The notes under the pieces were generated by a model. The model saw only the letters and a list, made by a program, of their open reading frames with translations. It had not been told where the DNA came from and did not search any database. Shown piece after piece: positions 12,608-23,001 of a DNA stretch of 64,000 bases (position 1 is the first letter of the stretch; each line of letters opens with the position of its first letter). Position numbers and translations under genes: made by a program. Origin of the DNA: Phylloscopus collybita (Eukaryota > Chordata > Aves > Passeriformes > Phylloscopidae); contig JAJNNQ010000023.1 of NCBI GenBank assembly GCA_027886175.1, positions 460,001 through 524,000 on the forward strand, given 5' to 3'.

Positions 12608-12675
12608 TAAGGCACCTCTTTGGAATTGCCTTTGGAATTGTCTTTGGAATTGTCTTTGGAATTGTCTTTGGAGTG
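12608..12675. repeat. Short tandem array, unit TTTGGAATTGTC
   Basis: Four to five copies of the 12-bp unit TTTGGAATTGTC/GCC, directly next to the CR1 fragment that follows. Confidence 0.88.
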
Positions 12676-12825
12676 CCCCTGGAGCCCTGGCAGTGCCCCA
12701 GGCCAGGCTGGGCACTGGGGCTGGAGCAGCCTGGGACACTGGGAGGTGTCCCTGCCCTGGCAGGGGAGGCACTGGGGGGGCTCAACCCAACCCAACCCAC
12801 TCTGGGATTGTGTTTTTCAGATAAA
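12672..12825 (+). mobile_element. CR1 LINE 3' fragment
   Basis: On the opposite strand this reads AATCCCAGAGTGGGTTGGG, then GGCAGGGACACCTCCCAGTG and CCCAGCCTGGCC, the diagnostic end of avian CR1 elements. It is in opposite orientation to the 7.4-kb copy and strongly 5'-truncated. Confidence 0.78.
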
Positions 12826-13056
12826 TTACAACGAAGAGCTGGAAACAGCCCCCCAGGGAGGGAGGGGCGGGCCGGGGGGGCTGCACGGCCCAGCTCCCCC
12901 CAGGGAGGGGAAATTCCCTCCCGGGACAGGCACTGCCCATCCCCAGATCCGCTCTGGGGCAGCCCGGCCCTGCTGAGCCCGTGTGGAAACAAGGATGGAG
13001 ACACCTTTGCTTTGATAAATGCTGTGGGTTTGACTGGGAAAAAAAAAAAAAATCTG

Positions 13057-13210
13057 CAAAACCCCTCCCGTGGCAAAACCCCTCCCGTGGCAAAACCCCT
13101 CCTGTGGCAAAACCCCTCCTGTGGCAAAACCCCTCATGTGGCAAAACCCCTCCCGGGGCAAAACCCCTCCTGTGGCAAAACCCCTCATGGGGCAAAACCC
13201 CTCCCGTGGC
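13057..13210. repeat. Minisatellite, 17-bp unit CAAAACCCCTCCCGTGG
   Basis: About nine tandem copies of a 17-bp unit with variants CTCCTGTGG, CTCATGTGG and CTCATGGGG, next to a 13-A run. Seventeen is not a multiple of three, yet no stop arises, so reading frames through it are artefacts. Confidence 0.92.
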
Positions 13211-14274
13211 CCCGGAGGCTCTGCTGCAGCCGGGAATTGCTGCCGTGAGACACGAGGGGTGAGTCCCAGCAGGGGCCGGTGACAGCGCGGTGACACGGAG
13301 CTGTTTGTGCGTGCAGCAGGTGGGTGGGAGGGGAGTCACTTCCCCGAGCTGGGGAAGGGAGATGGGGAGGATGGGAATGGATCTGACAGTGCTGGGAGGG
13401 AAAAATGCAGCGGGACCTTCCCCCCGGCTGCAGCAGCACCCTGGGCCTGATGGATTTCCCGTTCCAAGGCTCTGCCAGCTGCCTTGGGTGAGAGTGAGGG
13501 GGCAGGGAGGGAGGAGGGGAGAGGAGGGAGGGGAGGGGAGGGGAGCGTTTGTCTGCTCCGGAATCCTGGCTCTGAGCAGAAGTGCTGGTTTGGAGGCAGC
13601 AGGAGGAGGAGGCGGGAGGCGCTGCCTGTTCCTCCCACCCCACGTGCCTCCCTCTCCCTTCACCCCAAACCACCAGGGGACACTTCCTCTGCCAGGGACA
13701 GCCCCCGTGGGAGCCGGGATGGGGAGGGAGAGCTTGGGGACACTGGGAGCCCTTTCCCGTTACAGTGTAACTGCAGCGGGGGGGCCAAGGCAGAGCCCCG
13801 GCACAGCCCCCTCCTGTCAACCTGTGGGAATTGCCCAGCCCAGCCCCCAGCAGGACAAGGGCATCCACAGCCCCCCCGATCTCCAGGGAAATCGGCTCTG
13901 CCCCTCACAAAATGAGCTTTTTGTAGCCATTTCTGTTCCCAGCCAGGCCGATCCTCCCTGGCCTCCTGCGGGGCGGGGGATGGCCCGGAGCTGCGGGGTG
14001 GGATCGTGCCCCCGGTAATTCCCCCTTGGTCAGAGCCCCTCCCGGGCTTCTTGTGCCAGCACCGGCAGCTCCGGGCTCCAGGGGAGCCCAGAACCTGCTC
14101 AGGGAGCAGAGCCAGCCCGGCGGGTCCCTGTGCTGCTCTGGGAACGCCTCTGCGTGGAGAAGGAGCAGAAATGCCCCAAAGGGCTGAGCCGATGGGTGCT
14201 CCGGCTCCTTTCAGAGCACACGGGGGCTGCAAGCTCCTGGGATTGCAGTGAAGACCCTTGGGCAAGGGGATGGG

Positions 14275-14420
14275 CTGAGGGCTGCCGGGGCTGGGCCTGG
14301 GGCTGCAGGGTGAGGGGCTGGGGTGCCCTGGGGACCCAGGGTGAGGGGCTGGGGTGCCCTGGGGCTGTAGGATTGGGGTCGCCAGGGCTGCAGGGTGAGG
14401 GGCTGGGGTGCTGTGGGGCC
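14275..14420. repeat. G-rich minisatellite, unit with core GGTGAGGGGCTGGGGTGC
   Basis: Four to five imperfect copies of a roughly 30-bp G-rich unit. Potential G-quadruplex sequence on the plus strand. Confidence 0.8.
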
Positions 14421-14563
14421 ACGGGGTGAGGGTTTGGGGCGCTGACCCTCTGCAGGGAGGTGAGAGCAGGACACAGACACCTTGATAGCCCATCCCACAT
14501 CCCTGCCCCTGCCGCCTCCCGGCCCCGCTGCTCCCTCCCCCGCTGTGTCTTTGTGCCGGATTT

Positions 14564-14617
14564 TTTTCTTTTTCTTTTTTTTTTTTTTTTTTTTTTTTTC
14601 TTTTTTTTTTTTTTTCA
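14564..14617. repeat. Poly(T) run on plus strand / poly(A) on minus strand
   Basis: About 50 nt of nearly pure T interrupted by single C residues, directly downstream of the TBC1D24-like polyadenylation signal. Confidence 0.95.
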
Positions 14618-14638
14618 AATTCTCCGAGAGCTTTGAAC

Positions 14639-14644
14639 TTTATT
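14639..14644 (-). terminator. Polyadenylation signal AATAAA of the TBC1D24-like gene
   Basis: On the minus strand AATAAA lies about 780 bp past the stop codon and is the first canonical signal I saw after it. It is followed about 23 nt later by a genomic A-rich run (14565-14617). Confidence 0.65.
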
Positions 14645-15197
14645 CAGCAATGGGATAAGGGGCAAGAGGGAAGGATCCCTTCTAGGCTCCCTGTGACCGG
14701 CGGAGGCTGGGCAGAGCCCGGGCACCCCCCGCACGGCGGGCAGGGCTTTGCCACCCCCGCAGCACTTCCCGCCGGGGGCAGGAGGAATCTCTCCCGGTGC
14801 TGCTGCATCCCGGGCGGTCCTGGACACCCACGGGGGCTGCAGAACCCCCACGCTGCGTGGCTCGCAGGGCTGTGCTGGGCTTGGGGCCGGGGGGGAGGCG
14901 GATCTGAGGGTGTTTCTGCCGAGCTCTGGAGCTCGCTGTTGGGTTTTGCCCGGGCTCGGAGCTCCCACAAAATCTGCCCGTGCTGTCACTGGTTTGCCGA
15001 GCCCCGCGCTGCAGGCAGGCCAGGGAGGTGTGGGAAACTCCAGTCCGGCTGTGGCCCCTCCAGCACCCCAAACTGGGACAGACTGGGCGGAGCGGGCCGG
15101 CTCTAAACTGCGGGAGGGACCCCGAATGTCCCCGGGGGCAGCGCCCGCAGCGGCGGTCCTGGCGCTGCTGTGCCCTCCCTGCACAGCCCCACCAGGG

Positions 15198-15273
15198 CCG
15201 AGCCGAGCCGAGCCGAGCCGAGCCGAGCCGAGCCGAGCCGAGCCGAGCCGAGCCGAGCCGAGCCGAGCCGAGC
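15198..15273. repeat. (AGCCG)n pentanucleotide in TBC1D24-like 3' UTR
   Basis: About 15 perfect AGCCG units between the TBC1D24-like stop codon and its polyadenylation signal, so probably transcribed as CGGCT repeats in the 3' UTR. Confidence 0.93.
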
Positions 15274-15423
15274 CGTTCCATTCCGAGCCGGTCCGAGCGC
15301 GGAGGGGGCGATGCGGAGCGGAGCTGCCGCCGCGGTGGCCGCAGCCCGGCCGGGCCGGGGGGGGCAGCGCGGGGAGGGGTCCCCGTGGCCGTGGGTGGCA
15401 CCCCAGGGGTGTCCCCACGGGAC

Positions 15424-18400
15424 CTACGCGCTCTGGAAGCCCCACACCTCCAAGAGCTGCACCTGGAAGTTCTCCTGGCAGAGCGGGGGGTTGTCGAAGG
15501 TCTCGCAGTGCTCCGTGTGTCCCCAGAGCAGGCTGGCGTCCAGGGACAGCGCTTGGCCGCCGCCCCCACCTGCGGGTGAAGCGAGCGCCCCGCGCTTGAA
15601 CCGGGACCCCCAGGCGGGAGCTCCAGGGACGGAACTCGGGGCTCAGCCCGGAGCGGGGCCCTTCCCAGAGAGGCAGCGGCGGGGGTGGGTGCCACCCCGG
15701 GGAGTCACCGAGAGCGGCCCCCCTTATTGATAACGATACCCCCTTATCGATAACTATCCCCCCTTATCGTTAACGATACCCCCTTATCAATAACCCTCCC
15801 CCCTTATCGATAACAATGCCCGCTTATCAATAACCCTCCCCCCTTATCAATCACCCTCCCCCCTTATCAATGCCCTCCCCCGTTACCGATGACGATCCCG
15901 TCCCGGGAGCCGGCCATGAACATGGAGGCGCTCTCGGAGGGCAGCAGGAAGTGCCTGACGGCCAGGAACGGGGACAGGCGGCCCCTCCTGTGCGCCGAGG
16001 GCACGGCCAGGTGCTTGGGGCTGCAGCCGCGGCCGGCCCGGGGGGAGCCGGGCGGGGAGTCGGGAGCGGGGGAAGGCGAGCGCTGCCGGGGCCGCGGCAC
16101 GGCCTTGGCCAGCTCCGGCTTCTTGATCAGCACCCACTCGTAGCGCTCCGCCTCGGGGCGCACCTGGGCCGGGGACACACCTGGTGAGCCCCGCGGGGGA
16201 AGGGGCGGCTGCTGCTCGGGGCTGCGCCGGGGCAGGGAGGGGACAGGGAACGAAGGGACAGAGGCAGAACGTGAGCCGGGACTGACCGTGAACACAAAGC
16301 ACTCCCCTGTCCCAAAGAAGCCCGACGTGCCTCCGCTCTTCTTCCTTTCGCTCCAGTCGGAGGAGAGAAACGCCCCACAGACCTTGGGAGAGAGCCCGGG
16401 GAGCGTCAGGGGCTGGGCCGGGGGCAGAGCCAGCCCCGGGAGCGCCGGGCACGGCCCCGGGCTCCGCAGGGCAGGGGCTCCGCAGGGCAGGGGCTGTGCC
16501 CCGACCCCTGGGGAGTCAGAGCCCCAAACCCTGCAGTGCCCATCCCTGCAGTGCCCATCCCTGCCCTGAGCAATCCCAGAGCCCCAAACCCTGCAGTGCC
16601 CATCCCTGCACTGCCCATCCCTGCACTGCCCATCCCAGAGCCCCAAACCCTGCAGTGCCAGCTCCATCCCTGTCCTGAGCAATCCCAGCCCCAAACCCTG
16701 CAGTGCCCATCCCTGTCCTGAGCAATCCCAGCCCCAAACCCTGCAGTGCCCATCCCTGTCCTGAGCAATCCCAGCCCCAAACCCTGCAGTGCCCATCCCT
16801 GCCCTGAGCAATCCCAGCCCCAAACCCTGCAGTGCCCATCCCTGTCCTGAGCAATCCCAGCCCCAAACCCTGCAGTGCCAGCTCCCTCCTGTGCTGGATC
16901 TGCAATCAAAGCCTCCCTCGGGGCCTCTCTCCCCCTCACCCACCCCTGCTCCCCCAGCCCCCCGGCTGAGGAGTGTCCTGGTGGCCAGAGGTGCAGTTTG
17001 TTCTGCCCTGGGAGCTGGGACAGACCCGGGTGGGGCAGGACAGGGACACACAGCCCGTGGGGGCTCCCAGGAGCGCCTGTGGGGTCACCCACCCTGTCCC
17101 CTTGCCCAGCCCTGCGGGGGGAGCGCTCACCTCCCCCTGGGTGGTTTTGATGAGCAGCACCGTGGGTTCGTAGCCCTCACAGCACGTGTAGAACCTGCAG
17201 AGATGGACAAGGGCTGGGCTCTGGGCTCTGGAGCCCCGGGCAGGCTGTGCCGGCCGTCCCTGGCCGCTCCCAGCGTGCCTGGCACGGGTGGCACACGGGG
17301 ACATCCCTGCCTGGCACGGCCACAGCGCTCCGTGTGCCCCGGCAGTGCCCAGGTGTTGGTGGCCACCCGGCCAAGCCTCTGCCCTCCCCCCCGAGCCACA
17401 CTCAGGACCCTGAACCGACCCCGAGTCACCCCCAGCAGCCCCGGGGGTGCCCCAGGTCCCCGGTGCTGCTCCTGTCTCCAGCCCAAGCCCTGCCCGGGTC
17501 TCCCCCGCGCCCCCGGCCCCGCTGGGCGGCCGAGGCTTCACCTCTGCAGGCTGCAGCCGTCCTCGGAGGTGGAGAAGAGCAGCAGCGGGGGGAAGAGCGA
17601 GAAGCGCTCGGGGATCCAGGACCAGACCAGGCGCATCTCCTGCGCCGTGACAGTGCTGGAGCTGAAGTTCTGCATGTCCACAGCCAGGTGGAAGGACGGC
17701 CTGCCAGGGGAGGGACATCAGGCCGGGCTGTGGGGCCCCTCTGCCTTTGGGGACACAGCCCCTGCAGCAGCTTCTGTCCTGCTCTTTGCACCGTGAGCTC
17801 CCTGCAGCGCCCCCAGCTCTGGCTGTGCCCTGTCCCCTGTCCCCTGCCAGGGTCCCCAGCTCTGGCTGTGCCCTGTCCCCTGCCAGGGTCCCCAGGGGCT
17901 GTGCCCTGTCCCCTGCCAGGATCCCCAGCTCTGGCTGTGCCCTGTCCCCTGCCAGGGTCCCCAGGGGCTCTGCCCTGTCCCCTGCCAGGATCCCCAGGGG
18001 CTGTGCCCTGTCCCCTGCCAGGGTCCCCAGGGGCTCTGCCCTGTCCCCTGCCAGGATCCCCAGCTCTGGCTGTGCCCTGTCCCCTGCCAGGGTCCCCAGG
18101 GGCTCTGCCCTGTCCCCTGCCAGGGTCCCCAGGGGCTCTGCCCTGTCCCCTGCCAGGTCCCCAGGGGCTGGGAGGGCCCAGCACAGCCACAGCTGCGGGA
18201 GGTGCCTGCAGCTCCCCCGGCTGCTCTGCACAGGAGCCCCCATTTTGCCTGCTGAGCCCCCCGAGCTGGGGCAGGCAGAGCTCTCCTCACCTCCTCTGCA
18301 CCACGGTGATGCCCCTCTCCGCCAAGGCCTTCCTGTTGGCCATCTGGAGCAGCCAGATCTCCTTGCGGGAGAAGAGGCGGATGCCGAAGGCTCTCTCCAG

Positions 18401-20484
18401 GAGCTTGTCCACGCTGACGTGCCGGGCGATGTCGCTGACGAAAGCCCGCAGCTCGGCCCTGACGTCGGAGCCCTGCAGCCCGGCGGGGCCCAGCGAGAGC
18501 CTGAAGTGGCGGAGCAGGGCCAGGGCGATGCGGTACAGCACCTTCTGGCCCTCCAGCAGGAAGACGTCCAGCACGCGCACGGCGTAGGCGAAGGGCAGCC
18601 CGGGGAAGAGCCACCACAGCCACTCCGAGTAGACCTCGAGGACGTTGTCGGCGGCGCCGGCGATCAGCCTGTGGGCGGCCGGGCAGTGCTTGTTGGCCAG
18701 GTCCCCGAAGGTCATGCAGGAGGCCTGGTGGGCCAGGAAGGACTGGTCGATGTAGGCGGCGTGGGGAGCGTTGCTGGCGATGAGGCGCGCCAGGCTCTCG
18801 AAGCACTGCGCCTCGTCCCGGCTGTAGTGCAGCAGCAGCGCGGCCAGCGCCGGCAGCAGCGGGCTGTGCGTGATGTCGGGGAACAGGGCGCCCACGCAGA
18901 TGAGGATCTTCTTCAGGGCGGTGACGCCGTGCGGGCTGAGGCAGTAGGTGGGCATGGGGCAGCCCTCCAGGAACTCGGGCAGGGGGTGCGAGCTGACGCT
19001 GGGCTTCCCGAAGAGCCGCGCGGCCACGTCCCTGTACACCGGCGCGTCGGGGGTGACCAGGCGGCAGGGGACGCGCTGGATGAGCCGCGGGTAGAGCCGG
19101 GCCCGGCCCGCGTGGCTCCCGGCCCAGCAGCCCTCCCTGGCCAGCCTCTTCAGCTCCTTCGGGGGCCTGCCCAGCACGTCCCGCGGGATCCGCGCCGCCT
19201 GCTGCGCCTCCGGCATCTTGTCCCAGTCCACGAAGGGCCCGCAGCCCAGGCAGGAGGAGGTGTCGATGTCCCACGAGGTGTCAGCCTCGGACGTGACCAC
19301 GATGGTGACCGGGGATGAGCCGAGCACCTCTGCGGGACAAAGAGCTTTCCTTGGGCACCTTTCCCCCTGCCCGAGGGCGCCCTGGGCTCCCGCGGGCACA
19401 TCCCGGGGCTCTTTGCTCTCCCCCGCCAAGGGAAGGGAAGGGAAGGGAAGGGAAGGGAAGGGAAGGGAAGGGAAGGGAAGGGAAGGGAAGGGAAGGGAAG
19501 GGAAGGGAAGGGAAGGGAAGGGAAGGGAAGGGAAGGGAAGGGAAGGGAAGGGAAGGGAAGGGAAGGGAAGGGAAGGGAAGGGAAGGGAAGGGAAGGGAAG
19601 GGAAGGGAAGGGAAGGGAAGGGAAGGCTGCCGGGCTTTGCCCGCTCCCATCGGCTCAGGGCCCTGCGGAGGTGCCGGGCCGGCTCCCAGCTGGGTGTCAG
19701 CGCCTCTCCTCACCCCGTGAGGGGCTTTCCACCCCTCGCAGAGCTCCCAGCCCCGAGGCAGGGCTCGGGCAGCCGCCAGCCCGGTGCTGGGAAGAGCAGA
19801 GCCCGAGCTCCTCCTAGAGAGGCGGCAGCGGCATTTCCCCGGGGCTGCGGGGGGCTCGGCCCGAGCCCGGCCACGGGAGCTGTCCCCGCCTGGGTGGTCC
19901 CGCTGGACACTCATTAACGGGCAGGAATAAAGGCAATTAGCGCGCTCATTAACTCTCGCGTGTTTTTGCTCAGTTGCTGGGGGGGTCAGGGATGGATCCG
20001 CACTGAGCCAAGGGGACACGCGGGGACAGCTCGTGCTGGCACATCGGGACGGTCCTGGCGCCCGGGCTGGGTCCGGCTCTGGCTCTCCGGCTCAGTTCGG
20101 CGCTGGCCCGAGGGGTCACGGGGGCTCCTGGCCGCGGAACCCAGGCTGAGACCACAGCGGGAATCAGGGGCTGTTTGCACCCAAATTCACCTCGTCCTCT
20201 CCCCGGGGTGCTGCCCTGCCCGGGTACCGAGGAGCATCAGCCCGAGCCCACCCGAGCGCCGGTGCCCCGGCCCCGGTGCTGACCGAGCTGCAGCTCCGCC
20301 CGGCCCGGGACCAGCCGGGGGGCTCGGGGCAGGAACCGGGCTCTGCCGCAGCCCCTCGGCCCCGCTGGGCGCACTCACCTGGGCCGGTGCCCGAGTCCTC
20401 CTGGGCCGGGGCCGGCTCTGCCGCGGGGAAGGCGGCGGCCGCGGCCCCGGGGGAGCGGGGCAGGCTGAGCCCCACCTGCAGCAT
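15424..20484 (-). CDS. TBC1D24-like: TBC1D24-like protein (TBC + TLDc), paralogue of TBC1D24
   Basis: Seven coding exons: 20379-20484, 18291-19329, 17542-17700, 17131-17194, 16287-16382, 15887-16163, 15424-15569. All junctions are GT-AG and phases agree, giving 628 aa (human TBC1D24 is about 559). Exon 2 encodes the Rab-GAP-like TBC domain (about residues 90-320, with [20 protein letters not shown] and [13 protein letters not shown]). Exons 3-7 encode the TLDc domain ([38 protein letters not shown], ending EVWGFQSA). The basic residues known in TBC1D24/Skywalker to bind phosphoinositides appear kept (K96, R100 and the R of VLYR), suggesting a membrane-trafficking role. Similarity to human TBC1D24 looks like roughly half to 60 per cent, too low for a bird orthologue of so conserved a gene, hence a paralogue. 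Residues 1-60 and a Pro/Ser/Arg insert in exon 6 have no TBC1D24 counterpart, so the start is the least certain part. Confidence 0.9.
15719..15880. repeat. GATA-motif minisatellite in TBC1D24-like intron 6
   Basis: Seven to eight copies of a 20-22 bp unit with core CCCCCTTATCGATAAC. Most copies contain TTATC (GATAA on the other strand), and several contain a second GATA on the plus strand. It directly abuts exon 6. Confidence 0.9.
16515..16885. repeat. Minisatellite in TBC1D24-like intron 4, about 42-bp unit
   Basis: Eight or more copies of a unit containing CCCCAAACCCTGCAGTGCC, then CATCCCTG(T/C)CCTGAGCAATC. Some copies carry an extra CCCATCCCTGCA block. Confidence 0.92.
17820..18165. repeat. 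Minisatellite in TBC1D24-like intron 2, about 31-34-bp unit
   Basis: About eleven copies of a unit with core CTGTCCCCTGCCAGGGTCC followed by CCAGGGGCT or CCAGCTCTGGCT variants. The two variants alternate, indicating a higher-order pattern. Confidence 0.92.
19431..19626. repeat. (GGAAG)n pentanucleotide tract, about 195 bp
   Basis: Thirty-nine essentially perfect GGAAG units in TBC1D24-like intron 1. All purine on the plus strand, so a mirror-repeat purine tract able in principle to form triplex DNA. Confidence 0.97.
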
Positions 20485-20700
20485 GTCCCGCCTCGGCCGC
20501 CCTGGGCTCCCCTCTGGCCCGGCACCCGCCCGCCGTGGTTTTTAAGGGGAGGGCGAGCCCGCGGCCCCGGGCTTGATTTGGGGTAAACACAGCCAGGGGT
20601 GGAGCAGCTCCGCGCCCGCATCGCCCCTTCCCGCCCCGATGGCGGCCCAGCCCGGCCGGGGGGCTGTAAACAGCCCGGGGGCTGCGATAGCATCGAACGG
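20200..20700 (-). promoter_or_regulatory. CpG-rich promoter region of the TBC1D24-like gene
   Basis: CpG-dense block covering the first coding exon and about 200 bp upstream of its ATG, including GCGGCGGCCGC-type runs. The transcription start is not fixed, and the coding status of exon 1 rests only on in-frame splicing. Confidence 0.55.
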
Positions 20701-22980
20701 CAACACCGGCGGTGAACGGAGCCTTGATTTCCCCGAGCGTAACCTTGGGGCTCCCGCTCTGGGGCGGCCGCCTCCTCCTCCTGCCGGCCCGGCGCAGCTC
20801 TGGAACCTCGGGCAGGAGACGGAGCTGCAAGTGAATCAGGGACAGGGCGAGAGGAAATGTCGCTTCATGCCTTTTTAATGGGGAAAGATTAAATATGCAG
20901 AGCCCGCGGGGCTCCGGCGGAGCAGCGCAGCCGAGGAGCCATGAATGTTTGATGGGCACGGCTGCGGGAGCATCTCCGGGTGTGCCGAGAGCCGGGCCGG
21001 GGGACAGAGCCCACCCCGGGGGGCTCAGAGCCCCGCAGGGCGCTGCTGGCCCTGGGTGCTCCTGGGCAGGGGCGGGACGTGTCCCCGCAGCCCCCCCGGC
21101 CTGTCCCCAGCCCTGGGTAAGTGGGATTGGAGAGCAGCGTTGTCTCTGGCTTCGGAGGGTTTGGAGGTGCAGATTAAATTCCTGCTTTCGGGACGGTGAA
21201 GGAGCAGAATTGTTGCTGCTCAGCCTGTCTGTATTTACAGAGGGCAGAGTCCTCTCTTGCCATCAGTGCCACCTCTGAGGAGCCCAAAGCCCAGCGAGAC
21301 GTGGCCTTGGTGTTGTTTGGAGCTTTCCTGGGGCACTCTCCGAGTTGTGTTCCGTGCAAACATTGCACGGGTGGCTGAGCTCCCCATGACACCGTTTGTC
21401 CCGTGCCCGGTGTTTTCCAGCTTCCTCTCACCCATTTACAGGTGAGGAGGGATATTTGGCAGCCTTTGGTTCTACTCTAAACAAGTTTCCCACCGGGAGA
21501 GAGGTGTTTCCATAACAGAGCTGCTGCTGAGAGCCCCACGTGCCCCGTGCCCCCCGAGTGCTGCAGAGCAGGGAAATGTCTTTGTGCAGCGCTGGCCTTG
21601 CAGGGAGACTGTAAACAGGGGTTTGTTTTTATAGCATTTTGTCATTGGCACGGCTGAACAAACTCCTTGCTCCTTGCTGAGCCAAAAATAGAACAGAAAA
21701 ATCTAAAATAGAACCAAAAACAAAACCAAAAAAAACCCAACACACACACAAAAAAAAAAAAAAAACCAAAAAAAAACCAAAAAAAACCAAAAAAACCCAC
21801 AAAAAAAAAAAAAAAAGAAAAAAAAGAAAAAAAAAAAGCAGCCCGGAGTGTTGGCTGGCTGGGTGTCACCCACGTCTGGCACAGAAAGGAGGAGAGGTGG
21901 GGACAGAAGGGGCTGGTGTTTGATGGGAGGGTGAATCACCTGGAGATGGATTGTGGAGGTGTTTGGAGGGGTTGAAGAGGAAAGGCAGAAATGGAACGTG
22001 GCCTGGAGCAGCAGGCAGGCTGTGCCTTGGCCTTCAGGGTGGCGAAGGGAGATGCTGCGATTTAGAACAAGTGGGGATTAGTCAGTTTTAGAAGAAAAAG
22101 AAAAAAAAAAAAAAAAAAGAGTGCTTTTTTTCCCTTATTTTTTCCTTCAGACAAGTTCCCTTGAGCAGGAGGAGCGCAGTGCCCAGTCCCAGCGGCCAGG
22201 GAGAGGAGCTGCAGAGCTCTGTGCCGTGCCCGGCTGGTTTTCCAGCAGCGCTGCTCCATCCCACGGCCACGAGGTGTCCCCAGCTGCCCGGGGTTCCCGC
22301 AGCAGCTCCGGCCCCAGCTCGGGGCTGTGCCCGGAGCCCCTGGGAGCCCTCCCGGCCCCGCTGGCCCTGGGCACAGGGACCCCCCTGCCCCGGGGCTGTG
22401 GCCACACGGGGATGTCCAGCAGATGTGGGCGCTGGGCAGCAGCGGAGCATCTCCGTGAAAGGTTCAATCAGAGCAGCCAGAGAGCTGCAGCACTCAAATT
22501 TGGGTCTGGGGGAGCTAAAATCATTGAGAGGGGTGTGGGGACAGGCAGGGCTGGGACAGGGGATGTGGGGACAGGGGGTGTGGGGACAGGGGGTGTGGGG
22601 ACAGGGGCCCTGACAGAGCCTCGGGGCAGCAGAGGGCACGGGCAGAGGAAGAAGCAGAGAAAATGAATGAAAAGGAAAAGGGAACGAAAAATCCCAGGCC
22701 CCGGACACCGCGGGCATTCCCCCGAGGCCGGGGCGGGGGGGGTGACAGGAGTTGTCGCGGTGCTGGAGGAGCCGCTGGGGTTGTTGTCACGGCGCCGGGA
22801 GCGTCTCCAGGAGCCGTCACAATGGGTGGAAGAGCCGCTGGAGCTGTCACAACGGGCGGAGGAACCCCTGGAGCTGTCAGAGCGCCGGGAGCAGCCGCTG
22901 CAGCTGCCCCGAGGGTTGGAGGAGCCGCGGTGCCTCTGTCCGGGACCGAGAGCAGCGCAGGGCCGGGCGGGCTGAGCCGC
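20700..22980. other. Intergenic space between divergent TBC1D24-like and CCDC42 genes
   Basis: No recognised coding exon. It contains an AT-richer unique stretch (about 20.7-21.7 kb), an A/C-rich low-complexity block (about 21.69-21.84 kb, runs of A broken by CC), a 19-A run near 22.10-22.12 kb, a GTGTGGGGACAGGG short array (22.53-22.61 kb) and an imperfect GAGC(C)GCTGGAGCTGTCAC array (22.76-22.91 kb) just before CCDC42. Both flanking genes are transcribed outward, so it probably holds both promoters. Confidence 0.6.
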
Positions 22981-23001
22981 CGCTCCCCCCGGGCTCCAGC
23001 C

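Larger units (their letters stand above)
2100..14560. other. Intergenic region between USP43 promoter and TBC1D24-like 3' end
   Basis: No exon of a recognisable protein was found on either strand. The interval contains many tandem arrays (listed separately), CR1 tails at 7.4-7.65 kb and 12.65-12.83 kb, a purine-rich stretch of AGGGA units at 3.88-4.03 kb, and AT-richer unique stretches at about 4.45-5.65, 6.43-7.25, 8.7-9.5 and 11.78-12.45 kb that could hold regulatory elements. Confidence 0.6.

Noticed and set aside
15424..20484. Calling this gene TBC1D24 itself
   Set aside because: Domain order is the same, but divergence from human is too great for the orthologue, there is a different N-terminus and an exon 6 insert, and the neighbourhood is NTN1-type rather than NTN3-type.
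22740..22930. X-box motifs in the CCDC42 upstream GTCAC-rich array
   Set aside because: The copies have GTCACAA but lack the AGCAAC half-site at proper spacing. Too weak to call, unlike the array at 30.93-31.05 kb.
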